A stretch of DNA of 64,000 bases from Rhodospirillum centenum SW (lineage in GTDB: Bacteria; Pseudomonadota; Alphaproteobacteria; Azospirillales; Azospirillaceae), in assembly GCF_000016185.1 (NCBI RefSeq), contig NC_011420.2:4209501-4273500 (forward strand). Direction: 5' to 3'. This document shows positions 54,666 to 62,113 of this stretch, in pieces; positions within the stretch are counted from its first letter, which is position 1; each line of letters opens with the position of its first letter. The notes under the pieces are model-generated. The model saw only the letters and a list, made by a program, of their open reading frames with translations, ran no database searches and was not told the origin of the DNA. The translations under genes were made by a program, and so were the position numbers.

Positions 54666-55040
54666 TCAGCCGTTCGCGGCCAGCGGGGCGGCCGTGGTGT
54701 CCTTCAGGCGGCGGGCCAGCATCTCCGCCACGCCCATGGCGCCCAGGGCGAGGGCGACGTGGGCCACCTGGATCGGCCAGCGGACCTCTCCCACCGACCA
54801 GTGGAGCTGCCCCAGGCCGATCACCGGGACCGCGGCACCGACCGCCAGCGCGACCAGGGCGAGGGTCCGCGCCTTTCCCCAGGCGACCAGGGCCAGGGCC
54901 CAGAGGCCCAGCACCATCAGTCCGCCCACGCCCATGTGGGCATGCAGCGGCACGGCCCAGCCCCAGAAGTAGCCCAACCCCAGGACCAGGGCCGCAAGCC
55001 CCAGGAGACGGACGCTGAAAAGGGGAATCTTGACGCTCAT
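54666..55040 (-). CDS. Small four-helix membrane protein, family not recognised
   Basis: 124 residues from ATG 55040 (GAGG at 9 nt; an ATG at 55046 is too close to it). Four hydrophobic helices are visible: LLGLAALVLGLGYFW, GVGGLMVLGLWALALVAW, ALVALAVGAAVPVIGLG and IQVAHVALALGAMGVAEM. Conserved-looking histidines occur in LHAHMG, QLHWS and VAHVAL, and could bind haem or metal. It lies downstream of the ohrR-like gene on the same strand and may share its transcript. Confidence 0.7.
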   Translation of the reverse strand: MSVKIPLFSVRLLGLAALVLGLGYFWGWAVPLHAHMGVGGLMVLGLWALALVAWGKARTLALVALAVGAAVPVIGLGQLHWSVGEVRWPIQVAHVALALGAMGVAEMLARRLKDTTAAPLAANG

Positions 55041-55115
55041 CGGCATAATCCTCGGTTCGGATCGTCAGGGAAATTCAAAGGGGTGCGCCACCACTAAGCG
55101 GGGGATGGCGGGCGA

Positions 55116-55595
55116 TCAAGTCTCCAGGTGCCCCAGCAGCTCGTCGAGAAGCTGCGTCAGTGCCGCGATCTTCTCCGGCGGCACGCCGCTCCGCTTCGCC
55201 AGTTCCGCGGGGATGCAGCGGCAGCGGGATTTCAGCCCGACCCCGGTCTCGGTCAGGGCGATCTCCACGACCCGCTCGTCCGCCGCACCGCGGCTGCGCC
55301 GGACGAAGCCGAGCTGCTCCAGCCGTTTCAGCAGCGGGGTCAGGGTGTTGCTGTTCAGCCGGGCGCGTGTGCCGATATGGCCCACCGTGCAGGGCGCGTC
55401 CTCCCACAGGATCATCAGGACGATGTACTGCGGATAGGTCAGACCCAGCGGTTCCAGGACCGGCTGGTAGAGCCGCGTCACCAGCCGGGAGGCGGCGTAG
55501 AGCCGGAAGCAGAGCTGCCGGTCCAGGCGCAGCAGATCATCCTCCCCGGGATGCTCCTCCCCGGGGGGCGGCCCGGCTTCGGCCGTTCCGGCCAT
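55116..55595 (-). CDS. ohrR: OhrR-like MarR-family peroxide-sensing repressor
   Basis: 159 residues from ATG 55595; an in-frame alternative at 55622 would overlap the preceding gene. The winged-helix MarR fold is clear (YPQYIVLMILWEDAPCTVGH, LNSNTLTPLLKRLEQLGFVR, RRSRGAADERVVEIALTETG). The N-terminal DRQLCFRLYAASRLVTRLYQ holds the reactive cysteine in the position used by OhrR to sense organic hydroperoxides. It follows a glutathione-peroxidase gene at 1 bp, so regulator and enzyme form one transcript, as expected for organic peroxide defence. Confidence 0.88.
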   Translation of the reverse strand: MAGTAEAGPPPGEEHPGEDDLLRLDRQLCFRLYAASRLVTRLYQPVLEPLGLTYPQYIVLMILWEDAPCTVGHIGTRARLNSNTLTPLLKRLEQLGFVRRSRGAADERVVEIALTETGVGLKSRCRCIPAELAKRSGVPPEKIAALTQLLDELLGHLET

Positions 55596-55596
55596 G

Positions 55597-56079
55597 TCAC
55601 TGTCCCAGGGCGGCGCGGACATGCGCCTCGATGCCCTCCGGCTTCGTCATCGGGGCGAAGCGGCGCAGCGGGCGCCCGTCGCGGCCGATCAGGAACTTCG
55701 TGAAGTTCCACCTGATCCCCTGTCCGAACAGGCCGGGCAGCCGGGTGGTCAGCCAGCGGAACACCGGATGCGCCTGCGGGCCGTTCACGTCCACCTTCTC
55801 GAACATGGGGAAGCTGACCCCGTAATTGACAAGGCAGCTTCCCTCGATGGTGGCCGCGTCGCCCGGCTCCTGGTTGCCGAACTGGTTGCAGGGGAAGCCC
55901 AGCACGACGAAGCCCTGGTCGGCGTATTTCCGGTAGAGCGCCTCCAGCCCCGCATACTGGGGGGTGAAGCCGCACTTGCTGGCGGTGTTCACGACCAGCG
56001 CGACCTGGCCCGCGAACCGGGACAGCGGGACATCCTGCCCGCGCAGCGAGCGGGCGTGCAGGGAATGGAATTCGCTCAT
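55597..56079 (-). CDS. gpx: Glutathione peroxidase, cysteine type
   Basis: 160 residues from ATG 56079 (GGAAGGGAA at good distance). The three family motifs are present: LVVNTASKCGFTPQYAGLEA with the peroxidatic cysteine, LGFPCNQFGNQEPGDAATI and WNFTKFLIGRDGRPLRRF; the catalytic Cys-Gln-Trp-Asn set is complete. Bacterial members often use thioredoxin to reduce lipid or alkyl hydroperoxides. The gene is co-transcribed with an OhrR-type repressor. Confidence 0.95.
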   Translation of the reverse strand: MSEFHSLHARSLRGQDVPLSRFAGQVALVVNTASKCGFTPQYAGLEALYRKYADQGFVVLGFPCNQFGNQEPGDAATIEGSCLVNYGVSFPMFEKVDVNGPQAHPVFRWLTTRLPGLFGQGIRWNFTKFLIGRDGRPLRRFAPMTKPEGIEAHVRAALGQ

Positions 56080-56332
56080 GGCCGGGTTCCCTTCCGTTTC
56101 CGTCGGCCGCATGCAGGGTCGGCGGGGTGGTCAGCATTAATCGCAGGCGATAGAATAGCGCACGATCGATATGTCCGAGGGGCGAGCGGCTGTCAATCCT
56201 GTTCCCGACTGTCCGGGCGTTCACCGCCATGCGGACGCCGGGGCCGGCGGGGTGGTGGCGGGGGCTTTCTCCTGCGGCAGGCCGGCGAGGGCGGATGCTA
56301 GGATCGGCTCCCACCGTCACGGGACCCCAGGC

Positions 56333-56800
56333 ATGGCTTCAGAGATCCGCGCTTCAGAGATCGGCGCCCCCCTCGACGACCGCACGGTCCGGCGCGTGCA
56401 GGACAGTTTCGCCCGGCAGGGGCTGATGGCCCATCTGGGCGCGGTGCTGCACGAGGTACGCAGCGGCCTGGTCGTCGTCCGTCTGCCCTTCCGGCCCGAG
56501 CTGACGCAGCAGCACGGCTATTTCCACGCCGGCGCCACCGGCGCCATCGCGGACACCGCCGGCGGCTTCGCGGCCTTCACCCTGTTCCCGGAGGACAGCG
56601 CGGTGCTGTCCGTCGAATACAAGATCAACCTGCTGAATCCGGGCCGGGGGGAGTTCCTGGAGGCGGTCGGCCGGGTGGTCAAGAGCGGGCGGACCCTGAC
56701 CGTCTGCCAGCTGGAGGTCAATGCGCACCACGGCGACAGCGTCAGCCCCGTCGCCGTGGGACAGCAGACCCTGATCTGCCTGCGCGGCCGGCCCGACTGA
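56333..56800 (+). CDS. PaaI-family hotdog-fold thioesterase
   Basis: 155 residues from ATG 56333. Hotdog-fold marks: FARQGLMAHLGAVLHEVRSG, LVVVRLPFRPELTQQHGYFH and AGATGAIADTAGGFAAFTLF, where HGYFHAGATGAIADTAGG corresponds to the HG-x-x-x-GG/D active site of PaaI-type acyl-CoA thioesterases. SVEYKINLLNPGRGEFLEAV completes the sheet. It hydrolyses an acyl-CoA of unknown identity. It is upstream of the DUF1330 gene on the same strand. Confidence 0.9.
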   Translation: MASEIRASEIGAPLDDRTVRRVQDSFARQGLMAHLGAVLHEVRSGLVVVRLPFRPELTQQHGYFHAGATGAIADTAGGFAAFTLFPEDSAVLSVEYKINLLNPGRGEFLEAVGRVVKSGRTLTVCQLEVNAHHGDSVSPVAVGQQTLICLRGRPD

Positions 56801-56860
56801 TCGGCCCCGCCGGCCGGTACTCAGAAACCAGAAGACCGGAACGCCCGGGAGGGAGACTTC

Positions 56861-57157
56861 ATGACCGTTTATGCCATCGCCCAGGTCAGCATCCACGACC
56901 GTGCCCGCTATGACCGCTACGCCCAGGCCTTCATGCCCGTGCTGATGCAGTATGGCGGCCGGCTGCTCGCGGCCGACGAGGCGCCGGAGACGGTGGAAGG
57001 CGACTGGCCGCACCAGAAGGCGGTGCTGCTCGCCTTCCCGGATGCGGCGGCCTTCCATGCCTGGGCCGGGTCGCCGGAATACCGCCGCATCTCCGAGGAC
57101 AGGCTCGCCGGCAGCCGCGCCACGGTGCTGCTGGTCCGCGGGATCGACGCGGGCTGA
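56861..57157 (+). CDS. DUF1330-family small protein
   Basis: 98 residues; GGGAGGGAG lies upstream of the ATG. YAIAQVSIHDRARYDRYAQA, LMQYGGRLLAADEAPETVEG and LLAFPDAAAFHAWAGSPEYR are the DUF1330 signature (ferredoxin-like alpha/beta barrel fold related to antibiotic-biosynthesis monooxygenases). Function is unknown for most members. It converges with the TetR gene. Confidence 0.9.
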   Translation: MTVYAIAQVSIHDRARYDRYAQAFMPVLMQYGGRLLAADEAPETVEGDWPHQKAVLLAFPDAAAFHAWAGSPEYRRISEDRLAGSRATVLLVRGIDAG

Positions 57158-57183
57158 GGCAGGCCCTGCGGCCGCGGCGGTTG

Positions 57184-57846
57184 CTATGCCGTCTCCGGGG
57201 CCGCCGTCTCCAGGGCCGCCGTCTCCGGACAGATCAGATAGGCGCGCAGAAAGGTATCCAGCGCCGTCTCCACGTCGGCGTCGATCTCCTCCGCCCGCGG
57301 CGGCGTGCCCACGTTCCAGAGGCAGCGCATGTGGCTGCGGGCCTGGCACAGGGAGGTGAGCTGCTGTGCCGCCAGCAGCGGGTCCGCCTTCCGCAGCTGA
57401 CCGCGCTCCATCGCGCTGTGGAGATATTCCGACAGGCGCTGGCCGGTCTCCTTGGGGCCGTGTTCGAAGAAGATGCGGCCGACCTCCGGGAAGCGTTCGA
57501 CTTCCGAGATGACCAGCCGGTTCAGGCGCAGGATGTCCGGCGACAGCAGCTTGCGCAGGAAGGCACGGCAGAAGCGGCGCAGCGAATCGACCAGCGGGCC
57601 GTCCTGGTCCAGCGCCTCCAGCACGCCCATGCGGAACCGGCCGGTCTCCCCCTCCAGCACGGCGGCGAACAGGTCCTCCTTGGACGGGAAACACGACCAG
57701 AGGGTCGTCTTCGATCCGCCCAGGCTGGCCGCGATCGAGGACATCGAGGTGCCGGCGTAGCCATGCTCGAAGAAGGAGGTCCGGGCGATTTCAAGGATCG
57801 CCTCCCGGCGGTGGCGCCGCCGGGCTTCATGGGTGCTCTGCGTCAT
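57184..57846 (-). CDS. TetR/AcrR-family repressor of the divergent efflux operon
   Basis: 220 residues from ATG 57846. The N-terminal helix-turn-helix is ILEIARTSFFEHGYAGTSMS through GSKTTLWSCFPSKEDLFAAV. The C-terminal ligand domain includes the stretch LLSPDILRLNRLVISEVERF typical of TetR regulators of efflux pumps (AefR/AcrR-like). The C-terminus has a short repeat (TAALETAAPETA). The gene diverges from a tripartite efflux operon and its promoter is overlapped by an operator-like repeat also present before the efflux genes, so autorepression is likely. Confidence 0.9.
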   Translation of the reverse strand: MTQSTHEARRRHRREAILEIARTSFFEHGYAGTSMSSIAASLGGSKTTLWSCFPSKEDLFAAVLEGETGRFRMGVLEALDQDGPLVDSLRRFCRAFLRKLLSPDILRLNRLVISEVERFPEVGRIFFEHGPKETGQRLSEYLHSAMERGQLRKADPLLAAQQLTSLCQARSHMRCLWNVGTPPRAEEIDADVETALDTFLRAYLICPETAALETAAPETA

Positions 57847-57849
57847 GAG

Positions 57850-57870
57850 CGTACTATACAGTATCGTTCC
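57850..57870. promoter_or_regulatory. Operator-like element O1 of the TetR/efflux promoter
   Basis: CGTACTATACAGTATCGTTCC. It matches O2 at 16 of 21 positions and contains the half-palindrome GTAC-N6-GTAT. It covers the predicted -10 of the tetR gene (minus strand). Confidence 0.55.
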
Positions 57871-57880
57871 TGATTGACAA
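57853..57880 (-). promoter_or_regulatory. Promoter of the tetR gene
   Basis: On the minus strand TTGTCA (57880-57875), 16 nt, TATAGT (57858-57853). The -10 ends 7 nt before the ATG at 57846, so the transcript would be leaderless or almost so. Confidence 0.6.
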
Positions 57881-57907
57881 GGAAGGGTGGGCGGCGCAAT
57901 GGTGCAA

Positions 57908-57928
57908 CGTACCAAGCAGTACGGTTCC
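57908..57928. promoter_or_regulatory. Operator-like element O2 of the TetR/efflux promoter
   Basis: CGTACCAAGCAGTACGGTTCC, with the inverted repeat CGTAC-N6-GTACG. It lies 58 bp from O1 and ends 2 bp before the ATG of the outer-membrane factor gene, so a bound repressor would block it. Confidence 0.55.
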
Positions 57929-57930
57929 CC

Positions 57931-59361
57931 ATGCGCCCTTTCCCCCTCCGCGCCGCGCCCCTGTGGCTGCCGGCTCTGTGCTCTTTCGCGCTCGCCGGAT
58001 GCGCGGCCGTGCCCGATCTCGGCGCGCCGCCCGCCCCGCGTGACGCCGCCACGCTGGACAGCGCGCGCAGTCTGTCCGCCCCCGCGGCGGACTGGCCCGG
58101 CCGCGTCTGGTGGGCGCAGTACGGCGACCCGCAGCTCTCCCGGCTGATGGAGGAGGCGGTTGCCGCCGCCCCCGATCTGGCCGCCGCCGCGGCCCGGCTC
58201 CGCTCAGCCGAGGCGCTGGCGGAGCAGGCGGGTGCGGCCCTGCTGCCCTCCGCCACGGCGGATGCCAGTGTCAGCGAGGCGAAGCAGAGCTACAACACCG
58301 GCGCTCCGCCGCAGGCCATTCCGCGCGGCTGGAACGACAGTGGCAAGGCCGGGCTCAGCGTCGGCATCGACCTGGACTTCTGGGGTCGCAACCGGGCCGC
58401 GCTGGCGGCCGCCACCTCGGAGGCCGAGGCCGCGCGCGTCGAGCTGGAGGCCGCCCGCCTCGCCCTGACGACGGAGATCGCCGCCGCCTATGCCGATCTG
58501 GCGCAGCTCCATGCCGACCGCGACGTGGCCGCGTCCGCGGTGCGCATCCGCAGCGACAGCCTGCGGCTGGTCGAGGACCGGCTGAGCAACGGGCTGGAGA
58601 ACCGGGCCGCCGCCCGGCAGGCCGCGTCCGCGGTGCCCGCCGCGCGGGCCGAGCTGGCCGCCATCGACGAATCCATCGCCCTGACCCGCAACCGGATCGC
58701 CGCCCTGCTGGGGGCCGGGCCCGACCGCGGCCTCGCCATCGAGCGACCGGAGATCGCCCGGCTGCACGCCGTCGGGCTGCCGGGCCGCCTGCCACTGGAT
58801 CTGGTCGGGCGCCGGCCGGACATCGTGGCGGCCCGGCTGCGGGCCGAGGCCGCGGCCTCGCGCATCGCGGTCGCGCGCGCCGCCTTCTATCCGGACGTCA
58901 ACCTGACCGCCCTGATCGGCGTGCAGTCGCTCGGGCTCTCCAACCTGACGGAGAGCGGCTCCTCCTACGGCAGCGTCGGCCCGGCGCTGAGCCTGCCGGT
59001 GTTCGAGGGCGGCCGGCTCAGCGGCGGCTACCGGCAGGCACGGGCGGGCTACGACGCGGCCGTGGCGGAGTACGATGCCACCCTGACCCGGGCCCTGCGC
59101 GAGGTGGCGGACGCCGCCACCAGCCAGACCGCCCTGGCGACGCGGCTGCGCGAGGCCCGCGCCGCCCTTGAGGAGTCCGAGGCCGCCTACGCCATCGCCC
59201 GGCAGCGGTACGAAGGCGGGCTTTCCACCTATCTCGACGTGCTTTCCACCGAAGAAGGGCTGATCAGCCGGCGCCGTCTCGTCGCCGACCTGGAGGCCCG
59301 TGCCTTCACGCTCGACGTGGCGCTGGTGCGCGCACTCGGCGGCGGCTTCTCCCCGAGCTGA
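57931..59361 (+). CDS. Efflux outer-membrane factor lipoprotein, NodT/OprM type
   Basis: 476 residues from ATG 57931. The lipoprotein signal ends in LAGC, with Cys22 as the acylated residue. The TolC-like fold is seen in WWAQYGDPQLSRLMEEAVAA, LSVGIDLDFWGRNRAALAAA, VEDRLSNGLENRAAARQAAS and GPALSLPVFEGGRLSGGYRQ, with the two repeated outer-membrane-efflux halves. It forms the outer-membrane channel for the EmrAB-type pump encoded next. No clear Shine-Dalgarno precedes the ATG, since the operator O2 lies there. Confidence 0.93.
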   Translation: MRPFPLRAAPLWLPALCSFALAGCAAVPDLGAPPAPRDAATLDSARSLSAPAADWPGRVWWAQYGDPQLSRLMEEAVAAAPDLAAAAARLRSAEALAEQAGAALLPSATADASVSEAKQSYNTGAPPQAIPRGWNDSGKAGLSVGIDLDFWGRNRAALAAATSEAEAARVELEAARLALTTEIAAAYADLAQLHADRDVAASAVRIRSDSLRLVEDRLSNGLENRAAARQAASAVPAARAELAAIDESIALTRNRIAALLGAGPDRGLAIERPEIARLHAVGLPGRLPLDLVGRRPDIVAARLRAEAAASRIAVARAAFYPDVNLTALIGVQSLGLSNLTESGSSYGSVGPALSLPVFEGGRLSGGYRQARAGYDAAVAEYDATLTRALREVADAATSQTALATRLREARAALEESEAAYAIARQRYEGGLSTYLDVLSTEEGLISRRRLVADLEARAFTLDVALVRALGGGFSPS

Positions 59362-59387
59362 GCGACCTTCCGCAGGACGACCCGATC

Positions 59388-60560
59388 ATGACGAACGCCC
59401 AACCCCTCCGCCCCGTGCCGGTCGAGCCGCCGCGGTCCGCACCCGACCGCCATCTTCTGCGCAGGCGCCTTCTCGCCGGCATCGCCGCCATCGTGCTGGC
59501 CGCTGCCGTCGGCTATGGCGGCTGGTACATGCTGGTCGGCGCCACCCATGTCAGCACCGACAACGCCTATGTCGGCGCGGATTCGGCCCAGATCACGCCC
59601 CTGATCAGCGCCCCGGTGAAGGCCGTCCCTGTCAGCGACACCCAGCGCGTGGTCCGCGGCGACGTGCTGGTGGAACTGGACGATGCCGACACCCGGATCG
59701 CCCTGGCCCGGGCCGAGGCCGAGTGGCAGCAGGCCCGCCGGCAGTTCGAGCGCACCGTCGCCACCAGCGCCGCCCTGGCCGGGCAGGTGGCCGCCCGCGA
59801 GGCGGAGATCGAACGCGCCCGCGCCCAGCTCGTCGTGGCACAGGCGAACTTCGACAAGGCGAAGATCGACCTGGAGCGGCGGCGCAACCTTGCGAAGGGC
59901 GGCGCCGTGTCGGCGGAGGAGCTGACGACGGCGACGAACGCCTTCACCGCGGCACAGGCGAACCTGACCCTGGCGCGGGCCGGCGTGACCCAGGCGGAGG
60001 CGGCTCTTGCCGCCGCGAAGGGGGAACTGTCCGCCAACGAGGCCCTGGTCGCCGGGTCCACGGTGGACACCGATCCGGCCGTGGCGGCGGCCCGGGCGCG
60101 GCTTGACCAGGCCCGCCTGGACCAGGAGCGCACCCTGATCCGCGCGCCGGTGGACGGCATCGTCACCCGTCGGCAGGTGCAGGTCGGCCAGCGCGTGGCG
60201 GCCGGCGCGCCGGTCATGACGATCGTGCCCGTGGACCAGCTCTATGTGGACGCCAACTTCAAGGAAGGCCAGCTCACGAAGGTCCGGGTCGGCCAGAAGG
60301 TGACGCTCGTCTCCGACCTCTACGGCCCGGACGTGGTCTATCACGGGCGCGTCACCGGGCTTGCCGGCGGCACCGGCGCCGCCTTCGCCCTGATCCCGGC
60401 GCAGAACGCGACGGGCAACTGGATCAAGGTGGTGCAGCGCCTGCCGGTGCGCGTCACCCTGGATCCTGACGAGCTGAAGGCGCACCCGCTGCGCGTCGGC
60501 CTGTCGATGGATGCCGAGATCGACCTCTCGGACGCCGACTCCCTTTCGGACGCGGACTGA
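59388..60560 (+). CDS. emrA: Membrane-fusion subunit of an EmrAB-type pump
   Basis: 390 residues. One transmembrane helix near the N-terminus (LLAGIAAIVLAAAVGYGGWY). HlyD-type core: ADSAQITPLISAPVKAVPVS, a long coiled coil (about residues 105-220) and RTLIRAPVDGIVTRRQVQVG with the lipoyl/barrel region GAPVMTIVPVDQLYVDANFK. It links the inner-membrane transporter with the outer-membrane channel. A 9-bp repeat (tcggacgcc/tcggacgcg) gives the DSLSDAD-like tail. Confidence 0.93.
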   Translation: MTNAQPLRPVPVEPPRSAPDRHLLRRRLLAGIAAIVLAAAVGYGGWYMLVGATHVSTDNAYVGADSAQITPLISAPVKAVPVSDTQRVVRGDVLVELDDADTRIALARAEAEWQQARRQFERTVATSAALAGQVAAREAEIERARAQLVVAQANFDKAKIDLERRRNLAKGGAVSAEELTTATNAFTAAQANLTLARAGVTQAEAALAAAKGELSANEALVAGSTVDTDPAVAAARARLDQARLDQERTLIRAPVDGIVTRRQVQVGQRVAAGAPVMTIVPVDQLYVDANFKEGQLTKVRVGQKVTLVSDLYGPDVVYHGRVTGLAGGTGAAFALIPAQNATGNWIKVVQRLPVRVTLDPDELKAHPLRVGLSMDAEIDLSDADSLSDAD

Positions 60561-60570
60561 GGCTCCCGTC

Positions 60571-62094
60571 ATGGCCAGCGACAGCGCCGTCCCGATGAGC
60601 GGTCCCCGGCTCCTGTTCGCCGGGATGATCCTCGCCGTCAGCAATTTCATGGTGGTGCTGGACACCACCATCGCCAACGTGTCGGTGCCCCACATCGCCG
60701 GCAGCCTGGGCATCTCCTCCAGCCAGGGGACCTGGGTCATCACCTCCTACGCCGTGGCCGAGGCGATCACGGTGCCGCTGACCGGGTGGCTGGCGCAGCG
60801 GTTCGGCGCGGTGCGCAGCTTCGTGATGGCGATGATCGGCTTCGCCGCCTTCTCGATGCTCTGCGGCCTTGCCGACAGCCTCGGGATGCTGGTGCTGTTC
60901 CGCGTCGGCCAGGGGCTCTGCGGCGGGCCGCTGATGCCCCTGTCGCAGACGCTCCTGCTGCGCATCTTCCCGCGGGAGAAGCATGCCGCCGCCATGGGCC
61001 TGTGGGCCATGACCACGGTGGTGGCGCCCATCGCCGGGCCGATCCTGGGCGGCGTCATCAGCGACAACTGGTCGTGGCCGTGGGTGTTCTTCATCAACCT
61101 GCCGATCGCCGCGGTCTGCGTCGTCGCCGGGATCGGGCTGCTGCGGCCGGCGGAGACACCGACCGAGAATCGCGGCATCGACAAGGTCGGGCTGGCGCTG
61201 CTGGTCCTCTCGGTCGGTGCCTTGCAGATCATGCTCGACATCGGCCGCGAGCACGACTGGTTCGCCTCCACCGAGGTGGTGGTGCTCGCCGTCGTGGCCG
61301 CCATCGGCTTCGCCGTCTTCATCGCCTGGGAGCTGACGGAGGAGCATCCGGCCGTCGATCTCCGGATCATGCGCCACCGCGGTTTCGCGGTGGCGGTGAC
61401 GGCGCTGTCGCTGGCCTTCGGCGCCTTCTTCGCCACCGTCGTCATCATCCCGCAGTGGCTCCAGGGCTATCTCGGCTACACGGCGACGGACGCCGGCCAT
61501 GTCACCGCCTTCACCGGCGTGCTGGCCGTGATCATGTCGCCCATCGTGGCGCAGCTCACGACACGGGTCGATCCGCGCGCCCTGATCTGCTTCGGCATCT
61601 TCTGGCTGGGCTGCACCTCGCTGCTGCGCGCTTTCTGGAACACCGGGGCGGACTTCTGGACGCTGGCCCTGCCGCAGCTCATGCAGGGCTTCGGCATGCC
61701 CTTCTTCTTCGTGCCGCTGACGACGCTCGCCCTGGGGGCGGTGCTGCCGCAGGAGATGGCCTCGGCCGCCGGCCTGATGAACTTCCTGCGCACCATGGCC
61801 GGCGCCGTCGGCACCTCCATCGCCACGACCGCCTGGGACGACCAGGCACGGGTCGCCCGTTCCGATCTGGTGGGGGTGCTGAACCAGCCCGACCAGGCGA
61901 TGCAGACCCTGCAGGGGGCCGGCTTCACGCTGGAGCAGGCGCGCGGTCAGATCGAGCGGCTGGTGCAGCAGGAGAGCGTGACGCTCTCCACCAACGACAT
62001 CTTCCTGTCGGCTGCCATGCTGTTCGCCTTCTCGGCCCTGGTGATCTGGCTGGCGCCGCGCCCGCGCAAGGTGCAGGCCGGGCCGGCGCACTGA
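60571..62094 (+). CDS. emrB: EmrB/QacA-type MFS drug exporter, 14 transmembrane helices
   Basis: 507 residues from ATG 60571. DHA2-family marks: FMVVLDTTIANVSVPHIAGS in helix 1, GTWVITSYAVAEAITVPLTG, LFRVGQGLCGGPLMPLSQTL and AAAMGLWAMTTVVAPIAGPI (antiporter motif C). About fourteen helices. Proton-driven export of hydrophobic compounds is usual for the family; substrate unknown. It is the third gene of the efflux operon under the divergent TetR repressor. Confidence 0.94.
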   Translation: MASDSAVPMSGPRLLFAGMILAVSNFMVVLDTTIANVSVPHIAGSLGISSSQGTWVITSYAVAEAITVPLTGWLAQRFGAVRSFVMAMIGFAAFSMLCGLADSLGMLVLFRVGQGLCGGPLMPLSQTLLLRIFPREKHAAAMGLWAMTTVVAPIAGPILGGVISDNWSWPWVFFINLPIAAVCVVAGIGLLRPAETPTENRGIDKVGLALLVLSVGALQIMLDIGREHDWFASTEVVVLAVVAAIGFAVFIAWELTEEHPAVDLRIMRHRGFAVAVTALSLAFGAFFATVVIIPQWLQGYLGYTATDAGHVTAFTGVLAVIMSPIVAQLTTRVDPRALICFGIFWLGCTSLLRAFWNTGADFWTLALPQLMQGFGMPFFFVPLTTLALGAVLPQEMASAAGLMNFLRTMAGAVGTSIATTAWDDQARVARSDLVGVLNQPDQAMQTLQGAGFTLEQARGQIERLVQQESVTLSTNDIFLSAAMLFAFSALVIWLAPRPRKVQAGPAH

Positions 62095-62113
62095 GCGGGT
62101 CCGCCCGTTCCCG

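Noticed and set aside
56080-56332. OhrR operator in the gpx upstream gap
   Set aside because: A less GC-rich patch (about 56135-56180) contains attaatcgc, but no clear OhrR-type palindrome could be found by eye.
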